From positions 68,109,134-68,173,133 of the forward strand of contig OX578139.1 of assembly GCA_951213105.1 (NCBI GenBank): a stretch of DNA of 64,000 bases, given 5' to 3'. The notes beneath the pieces were generated by a model. The model worked only from the letters and a program-made list of their open reading frames with translations, searched no databases and was not told the DNA's origin. The stretch comes from Amaurobius ferox (lineage: Eukaryota > Arthropoda > Arachnida > Araneae > Amaurobiidae). A program made the position numbers and the translations under genes. This document shows, one piece after another, positions 35,590 to 47,008 of this stretch (position 1 is the stretch's first letter; each line of letters starts with the position of its first letter).

Positions 35590-36405
35590 TTGAGAAATGA
35601 ATTTCTTACAGAGAGAATCCATCTAAGTTTTTAAGAGAATCCATCCAAAAAATATCATTTGGCAAATATAAAGTTTGATTGATAAGTATGTTCCATTCAA
35701 GAGAATCATATCCTACAAATATCATATGGCAAATATTCAAGAGACTTCATCCAAAAAGTACCATATGGCAAATATAAAGTTTGATTAATAAGTATGTCCC
35801 ATTCAAGAGAATCATGTCCAAGAATAACATATGGCAACTATTTAAGAGAATTCATCGAAGGAATACAATATGACAAATATAAAGTTTGATTAATATGTAT
35901 GTTCCATTCAAGAGAATCATATCCAAGAAATATCATATGGCAAATATTCAAGAAAATTCATTTAAGAAATACCATATGACAAATAAAAATTTTGTTTAAT
36001 AAGTATGTCCCATTCAAGAGATTCATATCTAAGAAATATCATATGGCAAATATTCAAGAGAATCCATCCAAGAAATATCTTATGGCAAATGTAAAGTTTG
36101 ATTAATAAGTGTGTTTCATTCAAGAGAATTATATCTAAGAAATGTCGTATGGCAAATATTCAAGAGAATTCATCCAAGAAATACCATATTGCAAATATTC
36201 AAGAGAATCCATTTAAGAAATATCTTATGGCAAATGTAAAGTTTGATTAATAAGTGTGTTCCATTCAAGAGAATTATATCTAAGAAATATCGTATGGCAA
36301 ATATTCAAGAGAATTCATCCAAGAAATACCATATTGCAAATATTCAAGAGAATCCATCCAAGAAATATCATATGGCAAATATAATGTTTGATTAATAAGT
36401 ATATC
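35590..36405. repeat. Satellite-like tandem array, ~105-120 bp composite unit
   Basis: Iterated blocks: CAAATATTCAAGAGAAT, CATCCAAGAAATA(C/T)CATATGG, AAATATAAAGTTTGATTAATA, AGTATGT(T/C)CCATTCAAGAG and AATCATATC(C/T)AAGAAATAT. About seven units are present, with subunit gain and loss and moderate divergence. Open frames are absent. Confidence 0.88.
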
Positions 36406-37030
36406 CCATACCCCTTAAGGATTTCCGGGTTGGTTGGTTCTCGTGTTTCCCCGAAACTCCACATATCCTCGAAACAGCTGCATACTGAATTATCATTTTA
36501 TTTGTACTTATATACGTCAAATTTTCTACTTATATCCGCTCAAGTTTTCCTTATAATGTTTGATTACTTAAAATTTACAGACCTATTCTAATATTTTTAC
36601 TTTAAAAAATATATATACAATCTTATCCGTATTATCATTTCAACTCCTACCATTTCAATTTGAGAAATGCACTTTTATTGTTCCTTCTTCCATTTAATTT
36701 ATCTCCATTCTGCATCTTTGACACAAGGAATTTAGTAAATCCTTTTCTAACAGACATTGGCCTTACACTTTACTGATGCCTCAAGTTAGAGCTCCGGGAG
36801 TGTTGCAAATCGAAAATAAATTGTTCAATAGACAGACTTCCAATAAAAGAAGGTTTTCTGAAATGTCTGGTAATCCAGTTATTCGATGAAAGCATTCAAG
36901 TCATATTGGTATTATACAATGCATAACATGTGTACAGGGAAATTATTGTACTTGAGGTGTATAAATAACATTTTCAGTTTTCGGCAGATTGATTTTTAAG
37001 GTGTGGGCATCGAAGCAATCAAATCAATTA
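36406..37030. other. Intergenic region
   Basis: No gene recognised; the short frame at 36388-36591 is not supported by any feature. Confidence 0.4.
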
Positions 37031-37033
37031 TTA

Positions 37034-38143
37034 CTTTCCTTATACACATAGTATTATATATAAGGAAATAATTGTGAAGGGGTCGAAAATTAGAATTCGA
37101 GTTTTTTTACGGGAGAGCACGTTTCAAACATCCCTGAACAAGAATTGAACGTTTTTGAGATGATGTCTGTGTGCGTGTAAGTATGTGTGCGTGTGTGTCA
37201 GTAGGTCAGTGGAGACGATATCTCATGACAGAATGGAGCTATTCAAACGAAATTTGGTACACAAATTACAATCCATGAATACTAGAATTTTTAACCGCAA
37301 TTCAATGTTCAAAAGATTCCCAAATTTCAGAAAGAAATTGTGAAAAAAATTCTCAAAAACATCTTTCAATAAAGTTACGTGAATAATCATTTCTTATGTA
37401 TTTTTTTTATTAGAAATCGATTGAAGCAAACTTTTGAACACTAGCATGAACCGTTCTCGAGATATTGTACATTTTTCAAATAAATTTATCAAAAATCACA
37501 TAAATAAAAAATAAATATTAACTATTATGAAATATGTTCAGCTTCCATATATAACATTTTGCGATAAATTTGTTAAAATCATTCTCGTGGATCTAGCTCG
37601 CTCATGAGAGATGATACTTTGGGGTAATAGTTTTATATTTGCCATTGCTCATTTACCTTTTGTGCAGCCATACTCATTTATCTACTATAAGAATAACCTA
37701 TTTCTCCATCCATAACGCTAGGCAAAATTTTGGTGACGAATTTAGCTGAATTTGGCTATATACCGCTAAAATGGCGATATTTATCCCAAATTGACAAAAA
37801 TATCATCAAAATGTCAAAAAGGACACCACGTTAATGAAAATGAAGCTTAATTGATGAATTTATTATTAAAATATTTTAATAAATGGAATATTGGTTATGA
37901 AGGATGCTATCAATATTGATAATTGTTTTAGAGTTGTGTGAAATATAAGTTAATTGAGTGCGAAATAGTTTTAAATGTTGTCATCCAAACTCGTCCAAAT
38001 ATACAATTCAAAGTTAGACACACTGTACCTTGGATCTTATGCATCATTTTTTCACAGTAAAAGAAGTGAAGGCAGATATATACGGAAAGGCAGATATATA
38101 CACATTATATACGGAAAGTCGTGTGTTGACCACATTATATTTT
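37034..38143 (-). mobile_element. Diverged family A element with interior insertion
   Basis: The hairpin end starts at 37034 after TTA. The A text is diverged but continuous to about 37860 (TGATGTCTGTGTGCG, GGAGACGATATCTCATG, AACCGTTCTCGAGATATTG, ATGGCGATATTTATCCC). The last part, GGAAAGTCGTGTGTTGACCAC, lies at 38113-38133 and is followed by TTA at 38144. About 240 bp of foreign or rearranged sequence lies between. An old copy of the family. Confidence 0.65.
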
Positions 38144-38146
38144 TTA

Positions 38147-38576
38147 CACAGACATATGTGTGTGTCTATATGTTCTGTGGGCGTGTGTTAGTGGATCTGT
38201 TTTGGCAAAAGTTAACGAACCTTTCATAGAAATATAATTGTGCAGCCGAAATTGTTCCTCAAATTAATTTGAAGAAAATTATATCAATTTACTCAGCAAC
38301 TTTATGAAATCAAATGTATTTATACATCCACAGACAGTTTCTGCAATTTTCTTTACGATTTGAATAATAAAGAATTGCATATAAAAATAAGTTTTATAAA
38401 TGAACAGTATTGCATTTCTGATTGGATTATATCATTTACGGCATTCGGGTTTAAAGGTTACTGCAATGATTGATGTTTCCAGTTTCTTATATCACCTGCT
38501 TTATTTTGGCAAAGCTTTTTAAACTCATATATTGTGTTTATATGATTGTTGGAGCAGAATAAAAGTGGTACATCTA
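38147..38576. other. Intergenic region
   Basis: The first 80 bp (TATGTTCTGTGGGCGTGTGTTAGTG near 38170) look like a remnant of an A-type core. The remainder is unassigned. Confidence 0.4.
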
Positions 38577-38578
38577 TA

Positions 38579-39293
38579 CAAGGTGTATATAAACTGCTTT
38601 GACAAAATAAGAGGAGTGATAGTACCCATCAAGACGAACAATATTTACGATGGAACCTAGGGTCGCATTCCATTCTAAGTGTCAGAAAAGCGTAAAGTTA
38701 AACATTAAAAAGTGAAATTAAGGAGAATTAATGTAATGATAAGTAGCACAATCCCATTTATTTGCACCAGAGAAAGACTCAAAGTAGTTGCTCAAAGTGA
38801 CGGCCAAGATTGCCGTTGCACAATTCACAATGACAAATGAACGACTGGAGCACCCTTTCGAAGACACCTGCTGACGTGTTTATCCTGTCAGCTGCAATAA
38901 CGATTCTCGCGACGAAATTTTCTACGGAGTCCACAGGCGTCTCGTACACCAATGACTTTATGTGTCCCTAGAAGAAGTCCAGAGGGTTGAGGTTCGGTGA
39001 GGGTCGAGGCCACGCCACAGGTCTACTACGTCCAATCCATACCCCGGGATATGTGGCATTCAAGAAGTGTCGGATGACTAGAAGTGATGGTGATGTTCTG
39101 GAGATGTGATACTTCTCAGGCACGACAGCTTTGTCGTCCGAAGTGGCGACTTGTGCTTGTTGGCCATGTTTCGAAGTTACTCTTTTCTGACACTCAGAGT
39201 GGAATGCGACCTTAGGTTCAATAGTAAATATTGTTAGTCGTGATGGGTGCTATCACTCCTCTTATTTAATTAAAACAGTTTATATACACCCTG
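38579..39293. mobile_element. Tc1/mariner-like element with ~118-bp inverted repeats
   Basis: The left arm starts CAAGGTGTATATAAACTG and the right arm is its inverted counterpart, ending CAGTTTATATACACCCTG. The arms stay similar for about 118 bp, through AATAAGAGGAGTGATAG, ACAATATTTAC and GTCGCATTCCA, to GTGTCAGAAAAG. A TA dinucleotide flanks each end (38577-38578, 39294-39295). The interior holds only a transposase remnant, so the element is internally deleted and non-autonomous. Confidence 0.83.
38779..39110 (-). pseudogene. Transposase C-terminal remnant
   Basis: The minus strand reads HFLNATYPGVWIGRSRPVAW, then PRPSPNLNPLDFF, an in-frame stop (TAG), then GHIKSLVYETPVDSVE and a C-terminal CELCNGNLGRHFEQLL ending in TGA at 38779-38781. 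The P-SPNLNPLDFF segment is the signature around the last part of the DDE/D catalytic domain in IS630/Tc1/mariner-type transposases. N-terminal DNA-binding and earlier catalytic segments are missing. It lies inside the 715-bp inverted-repeat element. Confidence 0.75.
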
Positions 39294-39295
39294 TA

Positions 39296-39900
39296 TATAT
39301 CTTTGAATACAATTTTGTCACTTTCATTTTTCCAAGCATTGGTCAAATTTAATATTTCTTGTAAATGTGTTTGTGTATATACACGTATGTGTATAATAAC
39401 AAATGTGTATAAACACGACCAGAACTCAAATCTTTCTTTTTGTGAGAATTATTTATTATAGGGTTTCAAAAATAAAAACTCCAATATTAAATGTTCAACG
39501 CAGATTGTGAATTGTAAGTTTTTTTATATTATATATTCCGTACGAAGAACGTGTATACTGCTAGTAATTTCTATAATATATGTATTTATGCAAAATATTG
39601 TATCTAATGCCTGATTTTTACCCCTATTTCTTTATTTAAAAAATTTTCAAGTATTATTACAGTGGGTTTAAGGTTCAACCTAATAATGGGGATTTAGAGG
39701 TTTATAACAAATTATGTGACGAAAACATTGCTTCAAAAAGCTTTAGTGCTTAAGACCGTTTGATTTCTTTCCTCCTGGATAAAACGAATAAGTCAGTTAA
39801 AGAAGTTTTCCAAACTTGCTTCTTTGTCACATAATCCAATTTGGATTGCTTTTGAAGTCATTCAATTGTTTCTTTATAATGTTCGGAATTTCACTCTTGA
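39296..39900. other. Intergenic region
   Basis: No gene or repeat recognised. Confidence 0.4.
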
Positions 39901-39904
39901 ATAA

Positions 39905-40420
39905 ATGTGTTATTATGCGTAGTACGTCTTACATTATGTGTTATTATGCGTAGTATGTGTTATATTATTTGTTATTATGCGTAGATTAAATTATTCGTAG
40001 TATATATTATATTATGTATTATTTTGCGTAGATTATATTATACGTAGAATGTGTTATATTATGTGTTTATTATACGTAGATTATAGTATGTGTAGTATGT
40101 GTCATATTATGTGTTATTATGCATAGTATGTGTTACATTATGCGTAGTACGTATTATATTATGTGTTATTATGCATAGTATGTGTTATAGTATTTGTTAT
40201 TATGCGTAGATGAAATTATTCGTAGTATATGATATATTATGTATTATTATGCGTAGATTATATTATACGTTGGATGTGTTATATTATGTGTTTATTATAC
40301 GCAGATTATTGCATGTGTAGTATGTGTTATATTGTGTGCTATTATGCGTAGCATATGCTACATTATGTGTAGTATGTGTTATATTATGTGTTATGTTATG
40401 AGTTATTATGCATAGAGCTA
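39905..40420. repeat. TTATTATGCGTAG-type minisatellite
   Basis: Iteration of TGTGTTATTATGCGTAG and TATGTGTTATATTA submotifs with many variants (roughly 28-30 bp per composite unit). About 17 composite units. Confidence 0.85.
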
Positions 40421-40493
40421 TATTTGATACAAGAAGATTTTGCATTGTGTTACAGTTATGAATTGGACATACATTTCTTATAATGCTATTTTA

Positions 40494-41246
40494 CTTTCTC
40501 TGCAATACATTGTAATGTATAGGGAAAGTATTGGGATCATACCGAAAATCGCAACTCGAGTTTTCGACGGTTCTACGTGTTTCGGGACCTCTAGAATACG
40601 ATAAAGCCATTTTTAGCATGACGTCTGTGTGTCTGTCTGTGTGTCTGTCTGTCTCTGCAGATTTTGTATCCACTCTAACTAAAAAACTAATTTCATAAAA
40701 TTTGGTAGGTAAGTCATCTGTGGGCGAATCTGGTGATAATTAGTTTTGAGTACGATTCGGGATAAAAGAACCCGCTTTTTTTTTTGCAAAATGACACGCA
40801 AAAATTGCCTGTATCCCCTGTAGCTGAAAAATGAATGGACCGAATTTCATAAAACTCAGTAGATAAGTTACTTGTGGGTCACCCTAGTCCTGATTAGATT
40901 TTGGTATGATTCGGAAAAAAATAACCTACCTTTTTTGTAAAATGGTACTCATAAATCGTCAAAATATGAAATAAAAAGCTACGTATGCTCAAATATATCT
41001 ATTAAATGCTTGTTTTATACGTAATTCTTAACGAAGAAAATAATAAGACCAACCCCATTACACTAGGACCAGCCGTTCTCGAGATATTTTAAGTTTTTCG
41101 TATTTTATCTACGCCACCTTTGAAAATAAGTCCAGTTACCAAATAAGAAAGAAAATTGAATTAACAGTGAATTAAATTTAATTAAAATAAATAGAACCTG
41201 GATATAAGTCTGTAGGGAAAGTCATGTGCTGCCTACATCAGATTTT
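40494..41246 (-). mobile_element. Family B element, complete
   Basis: Flanked by TTA (40491-40493, 41247-41249). The hairpin end is CTTTCTCTGCAATACAT / ATGTATAGGGAAAG. It then has GCAACTCGAGTTTTCGACGG, a CTGTCTGTGTGTCTGTCTGTC tract and CCGTTCTCGAGATATTT, and the far end is GTCATGTGCTGCCTACATC followed by AGATTT. The two ends match family A while the interior differs, so A and B are related families with a shared mobilisation machinery (inference). Non-coding. Confidence 0.78.
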
Positions 41247-41249
41247 TTA

Positions 41250-42030
41250 CTTTATCATACAATTGCATAGAAAAATTTTTGCCCAAAATATTCAACTTCA
41301 GAATATTGTTGCATAAGCACGTTCTGAGACCTCCTGTACTCATTTCGAACATTTTTGAAAAGAAAATCCGTTTTTGAGTGTGTTTACAATTCTTTGCATA
41401 GATGTATTACAAGAAAAATTAGAGCTTGATAAAAAAATATTATTATGATTAGAACTAGAATTATGGAATTTTCAGAATTTCATAGGATTATTTCGTACAA
41501 AAAACTATGATATTTCCCGAAACATTGATGGTATCGTACTATATTTAGGAGAGTTGATAATTGAAACTTTGATATCAGTAATACAATCTAATATCCTCTG
41601 GATGTTGATGGTATCAAAAATATTGTATTTACACAGGTAAGCCAAATGCATCCATTGGCATCATTAAACTGTTGCTAACGTGATAAACGCTTTTAAGGAA
41701 TTCATTAAAATATTTTAAAGAATAACTTGGATGCTAAATCTGAAAAGGCAATATTCTATTCCTTAATTACGACGATAATTGTTATGCAAGTAGGACTAAA
41801 CACTATGGAAAATGAATATATGAGACAGTTGAGTTGATATTCATTTTCCAGATATTTAATTTATGTTTTAAAATAAAATCGCAAAAATTATTTAAACTAG
41901 TAATTAAAGGCTAATTCACTGCCTTTCAATTAATTTTACCGTATCAGTTTCTTAAAATACAATATTTGGAGTTTCAGTCTCCGCAGAGTCTGATCATGTA
42001 TTCGTATAACATATATTTACGTCACAATCA
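41250..42030. other. Intergenic AT-rich region
   Basis: No gene or repeat recognised. Confidence 0.4.
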
Positions 42031-42034
42031 GTTT

Positions 42035-42540
42035 CATATTGAAAAGACACCCCAATTATTAAAATAAGGAAATGACATCACAATTAGTAAAATAAGGAAA
42101 TGACATCACAATCAGTATCGTAATGAATATACATCCCGATCATTATCATAATAAAAATACATCATAATAAGTAGCGCACTGAAAATACATCATACTAAGT
42201 AAATTGATGAAATGACATCACAATCCGTATCATAATAAAATGCATCACAATCAGTATCATAATTAAACGATATCACAATTAGTAAAATAATGTAATTACA
42301 TAAAAAATAGTAAAATAATGAAATAACATCACAAATAGTATAGTAAAGAAAAGACATCCCAATCGGTATCAAAATGAAAAGACGCCACAATCATTATTGT
42401 TATGAAAATACATTACAATCATTACAATCAGTACCATAACGAACATTACAATCAGTACCATACATACATTACAATCAGTACCATAACGAACAGACATCAT
42501 AATCAATGTCAAAATTAAAATACATCGCAATTAGATTAAA
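42035..42540. repeat. ACATCACAATCAGTATCATAA-type minisatellite
   Basis: About 16-17 diverged units of roughly 29-30 bp. The core (21 bases) reads approximately ACATCACAAT then CAGTATCATAA, followed by TGAAAA-like spacers. Confidence 0.88.
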
Positions 42541-42890
42541 TTAAAATACACTCTCGAAACCAAATGATACCGTTATATTTTTACATCTATTAGTATTTAT
42601 TCATGTTTTATTCTCCTAAAATAACATCTTGTTTTAACGGTGCCATAAAATTCCTTAGAAGCTATGGTCAGAGACTGTTATGTATTAGTCTGTTTAAGGA
42701 ATTTAATGCGTAAAATAAATAACTTAAATAAATTAATTAATATGCTGAGAAAGTAATAGGTTGTTAAATTTTTAATGAAGTTACAATAAAATTATGAACA
42801 ATATTTTATTACCATGAATAAATATTTCATGAAATTGGATGCAATATCAAAGAACCCACTCTACAATTTAAAATCCTGAATTGTCTTTTC
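42541..42890. other. Intergenic region
   Basis: AT-rich, nothing recognised. Confidence 0.4.
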
Positions 42891-42894
42891 ATTC

Positions 42895-43517
42895 GGAAAA
42901 TAAGGCAATTGGGTACTGGTTTTCGACGAATCTACACGTCTTGAGTACCCATGAACACGAACATCTATTATTGGAGTGATATTTATAAGTATGTGTGTGT
43001 GTGTTTTGTGTATTTGTCTGTCAATACAATGTATGTATCTACTCTAACTCAACAATTCAACTGAATTCCAAAAAATCCAAACAAAACTAGGGTTACCGTT
43101 AAGTCAGTTATCGGTAACCCTAGTATTGGTTGGATTTTGGTACTAGTTAAAATAATAGAGTCGGCCTATTTTTCGTAAAATGCTTAAATGTATTAATTAT
43201 ATGTTTTAAGCATACATAACGTTTGCTGAAAAAACAAATAAGATCAAAACACCATTTTAGGATGAAACGTTGTCGAGGTATTTCCGGTTTTTGGAATATT
43301 TTATGAGATGACAAAATTTGAAAAAAGTCGACAAATTGAAGACAAAATGCTTTTAAGTAGCAGATTGGATATAATTTCCGCAATTAGCTATTATGTGCAT
43401 CATTTTGTTCAATTAAATTTGGACAAAATGATACACGTTGTAAATGCATTACTTAATATGTGAAGAAAAATGAAATTGAGTCTGTAATTAAAGTCATGTG
43501 CTGTCCACGCTGGAATT
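42895..43517 (-). mobile_element. Family B-like element, diverged
   Basis: Contains GGTTTTCGACGAATCTACACG (42920 on), GAGTACCCATGAACACGA, a (TG)n tract near 42993 and a CTACTCTAACT block. The far end is AAAGTCATGTGCTGTCCACG near 43491 followed by a T run. The left hairpin is eroded. An old B copy. Confidence 0.6.
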
Positions 43518-43539
43518 TTTAAAATACTGACTACCTATT

Positions 43540-44010
43540 GTACCAGGACGTTCCATTAAATAAGGTACGAAGGCCTGTAGTATAAATAGATTCATTCTCA
43601 TATCAATGTAAAAACCAGTAGCTTACATGGACACATATAACATTTCCAGGTAATTACCATACTTGTCCAACCATTCCATTGGTACATCAAGGCATACATC
43701 CTAGAGTTGAAGAAACCAGTATCAAGGACCTATAGCCAAGGCACTGCAGCTTGTTACACTTGGTTATCGTTTTCCTGTCGCTTCCCAGCCAGATGCTTCT
43801 TCCAAAATCTGAAGAAACGAAATAGGATAAGACTATGATAAGGGCAGTAAGGTGGATGTTCAAGCACCTCCTAATGAAAGCCATATCGAACACATTGTAC
43901 CAAATCCAAACCTGCTTACATGAAAGAACATTAGGTCCATACACCTTAATAAGCTGGTTGTGGATTGCAGCTGGTGTTATACCCCGAACATGCAGAAATG
44001 TTATCACCCT
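43540..44010 (-). pseudogene. Mariner-type transposase relic, internally deleted
   Basis: Reading on the minus strand from 44007: an N-terminal helix-turn-helix segment TFLHVRGITPAAIHNQLIKV then YGPNVLSCKQVWIWYNVF (about 44001-43885), as in mariner/SETMAR-type transposases. Next, in other frames, comes a C-terminal segment FRFWKKHLAGKRQENDNQV (near 43815-43760) followed by DTGFFNSRMYALMYQWNGW (near 43715-43660). The latter corresponds to the usual GxxxLxxRWxxCLxxxGDYVE tail. The catalytic DDD core between these parts is missing and frames change, so it is dead. No inverted repeats were located. Confidence 0.7.
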
Positions 44011-44019
44011 ACGTTTTTC

Positions 44020-44236
44020 GATATTAGACTATATTTGCACAAGTGTCTCCAATTTTAATTATGTGTTAAACAATGTACCTGATACGTGCCATCTCCTAGT
44101 GGCAGGGAAATCAAACAGAGATCTGAGTCTAAACTATCAGAATGCATGCAATCATCAATAAATGTTACGCTTGATACAGACAGGCTTCGTTACCTGACTT
44201 ATTGAACATTGTAGAACAACTAGAAGTATTTTCATT
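44020..44236. other. Unassigned spacer
   Basis: No feature recognised. Confidence 0.35.
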
Positions 44237-44505
44237 ATACGAACGGCGTAAATGTTACGATGATATATTTTTTCTGAATGAAAACGCTATCTCTAACAGT
44301 TTATAATATGTAACAGTCGTGACACGTAGGACTTCAAATCTAAGATAAAGATTTAAAGCTTTCTATAAAACGTGCTATATATTTTTAGAACTGATTTTTT
44401 CTTTAGGGATTTCTTCGTATTCATTGGTTAAGATATGTGTTTTTCAAGAGAATAATGATTTATTTGTCGTTCTTTTTAATTGTTTAAAAAATGAACCAAA
44501 CTATT
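44237..44505 (+). repeat. Family F repeat, left member of an inverted pair
   Basis: Shares blocks, in the same order, with the reverse complement of 50105-50390: AATCTAAGATAAAGATTT, AACTGATTTTTTCTTTAGGGATTTC, GAGAATAATGATTTATTT and GAACCAAACTAT. I estimate 75-80% similarity by eye. The pair encloses the Naiad cluster. Confidence 0.7.
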
Positions 44506-44521
44506 TATACGAGTACTATAC

Positions 44522-44612
44522 AGACCAAACATTTTATACTATACATGGTAATACATAGGGAAATTATTGGAAAAAGCTCGAATATAGCAACTCGAGTTTT
44601 CGACGGGATGTT
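44522..44612 (-). mobile_element. Family B terminal fragment
   Basis: Hairpin-end remnant (ATGGTAATACATAGGGAAATTATTGG) followed by GCAACTCGAGTTTTCGACGGG, then loss of similarity. A 5' fragment of a B-type element. Confidence 0.55.
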
Positions 44613-44649
44613 TTTCATTATATCACTATCTCTTGTATATATAAATATA

Positions 44650-44651
44650 AG

Positions 44652-44711
<60 letters not shown>

Positions 44712-44752
44712 CTTATATTTATTACTTATATTTACCCTATATATATATATAT
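44650..44752. repeat. (TA)n microsatellite block
   Basis: Two TA tracts (about 44655-44708 and 44740-44752) separated by TTACTTATATTTATTAC-like sequence, then a GA run. It abuts the inverted 3' end of Naiad copy N2. Confidence 0.93.
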
Positions 44753-45780
44753 AGAGAGAGAGAGTGAAAAAAAAGGGGGAGTGCTTACAGGGACGACAGT
44801 AAAAAAGCCGGGGGGATTGTGACTCCCGTTCCCGGTTACAGCGCTTTTATTCCCAGGAAACACTCCCAGTGCCTCTGTCTTCCTGAAGCATCCCTTGGAA
44901 CGGAATGAGTTTTTATCGCCAAATACAGGGTATCCCCATGGGTGGGGATACTCCTCCATTCTTGTGGATATTTACTTGAACAAGTATGAACAAGGTACTT
45001 ATTTGGTTAATGAATTACCATTCTACGGCTTTGTTGACGATGTGATAATTGAACAAACAGATTAACATTACCACATTGATTTTGGATTTTATCCTAAATG
45101 CCTGGAACTTATGGAAACTCAATATACAAATAAGGGAACTGTTAATTTCCTGGATATTAGTATTTACCATAATGAAAATGACAAAATATGTTTTGAACTT
45201 TATGACAAACGGTACAACTTTGATTTCGATATTAATTTTATAATAGACTGAAAATCCAATTTAAGCAGTGGTATATTCAGAAATTTAATAATTAATCATT
45301 TAAATCGATATAGACGTCTTAATACAGAAAAAGAAGAACTGCAACACTGTATAAATAAATTACTCCAAGAAGCAGCAAAATGCCATTATCTGCTTCGATA
45401 TCTAAGGCACTATGTACGCTTGGTCTTAAAAATGACAAAAACGGATATTACATGATGATTGTATATCGGTGCAGTATCTTTACATGGTGTTTCTCGCGGT
45501 CTTCAAGCATTTTGCTGCAGGTTCAGGTTTGGTTTATTTTCATATCTTGAGCCCTTTTGTGCTTCTTGGTCTTTTCACTTTGGTTAGTTTCATTGATTTC
45601 ATCAGACGGAGGGATCCTTCAGGAAGGCAGAGGCACTGGGAGTGTTTCCTGGGAATAAAAGCGCTTTAACCGGGAACGGGTGTCACACTCCCCCCGGCCT
45701 TTTTATTGTCATTCCTGTAAGCACTCTTCTATCTTTTTCACCCTTCCTTCCCTCCCCTTTTTTATATCTGTTTTGCATTT
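44753..45780 (+). mobile_element. Naiad copy N2 with inverted 3'-UTR head
   Basis: 44753-44893 is the reverse complement of the Naiad 3' UTR (compare 45610-45780): GGGGATTGTGACTCCCG, CAGCGCTTTTATTCCCAGG and GCCTCTGTCTTCCTG. At about 44895 it switches to sense-strand reverse transcriptase sequence starting in motif B, then runs through motif C and the thumb to a second, sense 3' UTR (hairpins at 45646-45676 and 45677-45696) ending near 45780. Complex inverted insertions of this kind are a known property of Penelope-like elements. Confidence 0.85.
44897..45440 (+). pseudogene. Reverse transcriptase fragment of Naiad N2
   Basis: Conceptual reading begins at FYRQIQGIPMGGD-like motif B (44910 on) and includes SSILVDIYLNKYEQGTYLVN. 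The catalytic FVDD is intact at 45030-45041. A TAA at about 45063 follows, then HIDFGFYPKCLELMETQYTN, NFLDISIYHNENDKI, FELYDKRYNFDFDI, and a TGA near 45249 where the sister copy has TGG. The tail GIFRNLIINHLNRYRRLNTE matches copy N3. The N-terminal half is missing. Confidence 0.8.
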
Positions 45781-45781
45781 A

Positions 45782-46990
45782 CTATAATATTTCTGCTTGA
45801 GATGGAACTGCGGCATTGCGCTTTAATTTTTTGCAGTATTTTGAAGTGTTATGATAATATTTTTTATATATAGTAGTTTCTGATTTTTTTCTAATATATT
45901 TGGACGGGAAATTGTGCTGCGTTGCGCGTACTACCTTTCCGATTTTTAATTTTCTTATTCCGTGTACTGTCATAACGGAAGTATTTATCCGTCCCTATAC
46001 GTTATCTTCGGTGTCTCTTGGAATTGGATCTTGGAGTGTTTATATGAGGTTCCTCTCGGACGACTGCCATTAGACAGTGGTCTTCGGTACGTTGTTTGGT
46101 CTTTACCTTTGTTCATGTGGAATGATCTCGTGTTCCTCTATGGAATGATGACCTAGTGTTTTGAATTTGATGGAATGATGACTTAGTGTGATGAATTTTA
46201 TGGTTTCAAATGGACTTGGATTGTTATCGGATTTTATAATTATGACATCATTTAATTTTATTGCATGACTTTAATTTTATTGCATGACTTATTTCATGTA
46301 ATGACGTATGTGAGTGCATATGAATTCTCATAATATTTTAATTCACGAACCTTTTTACGTGTCTTTTTAAACAAGACTTGATTCTTATATATTTTCATGT
46401 TTTAGATGTTCCTACCATTTATGATACAATTCATGACAATATAAAAATAAAAATAAAAATGAATATAATCGGATGTGACGAAAGACGCATATTTAGAACA
46501 TCCACATAAAAAATTAAAAATGTGTAAAATAGCATTTTCTGCTCTTTGTATATGTAATGTGGTTTTCATGCAAAAAATATAGATTTCGTAACATTATATG
46601 ATGTAACTTGGAATTAGATTACGTGGTGTTTTGCCTTATGAAGTAATGTTGTGTTTTCGATTTTACTTTTCACATACTCCTCAACATGACTTGAAACTAT
46701 TGATTATAAAACATGATGCATGCTCAACAAATACACATTTTAGCGACTGGCAATATTGTAACAAGTTTGCAAGTGCCCCGTACCACTGTGAAACAAGGTG
46801 ACAGTGGTACAAGCTACCTTTTGGTATCCAGCTACCTTGGAACATGAATACAATTAAGGCATATTTTAAACCCTTAAAAGATAAAAGAGCAGAGAATAAA
46901 AAATCGTAATTAATGAAGACAAATGCAATAATGTTAATAACGGTCCTTTTTTCTCATTTGATGACCAATTCCGTTGATCATTTACATTTC
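45782..46990. other. Region between Naiad copies, possible 5' part of N3
   Basis: No homology recognised. TGGAATGATGACYTAGTGT is repeated near 46140 and 46168, and TAATTTTATTGCATGACTT near 46253 and 46271. The sequence immediately before 46990 may belong to the 5' end of Naiad N3, but I could not place its start. Confidence 0.35.
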
Positions 46991-47008
46991 ATGCGTAATA
47001 TGAAGTAA

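Noticed and set aside
35590..36405. CRISPR-like array
   Set aside because: Repeats have no unique spacers, vary in order, and the window is eukaryotic; this is a tandem satellite.
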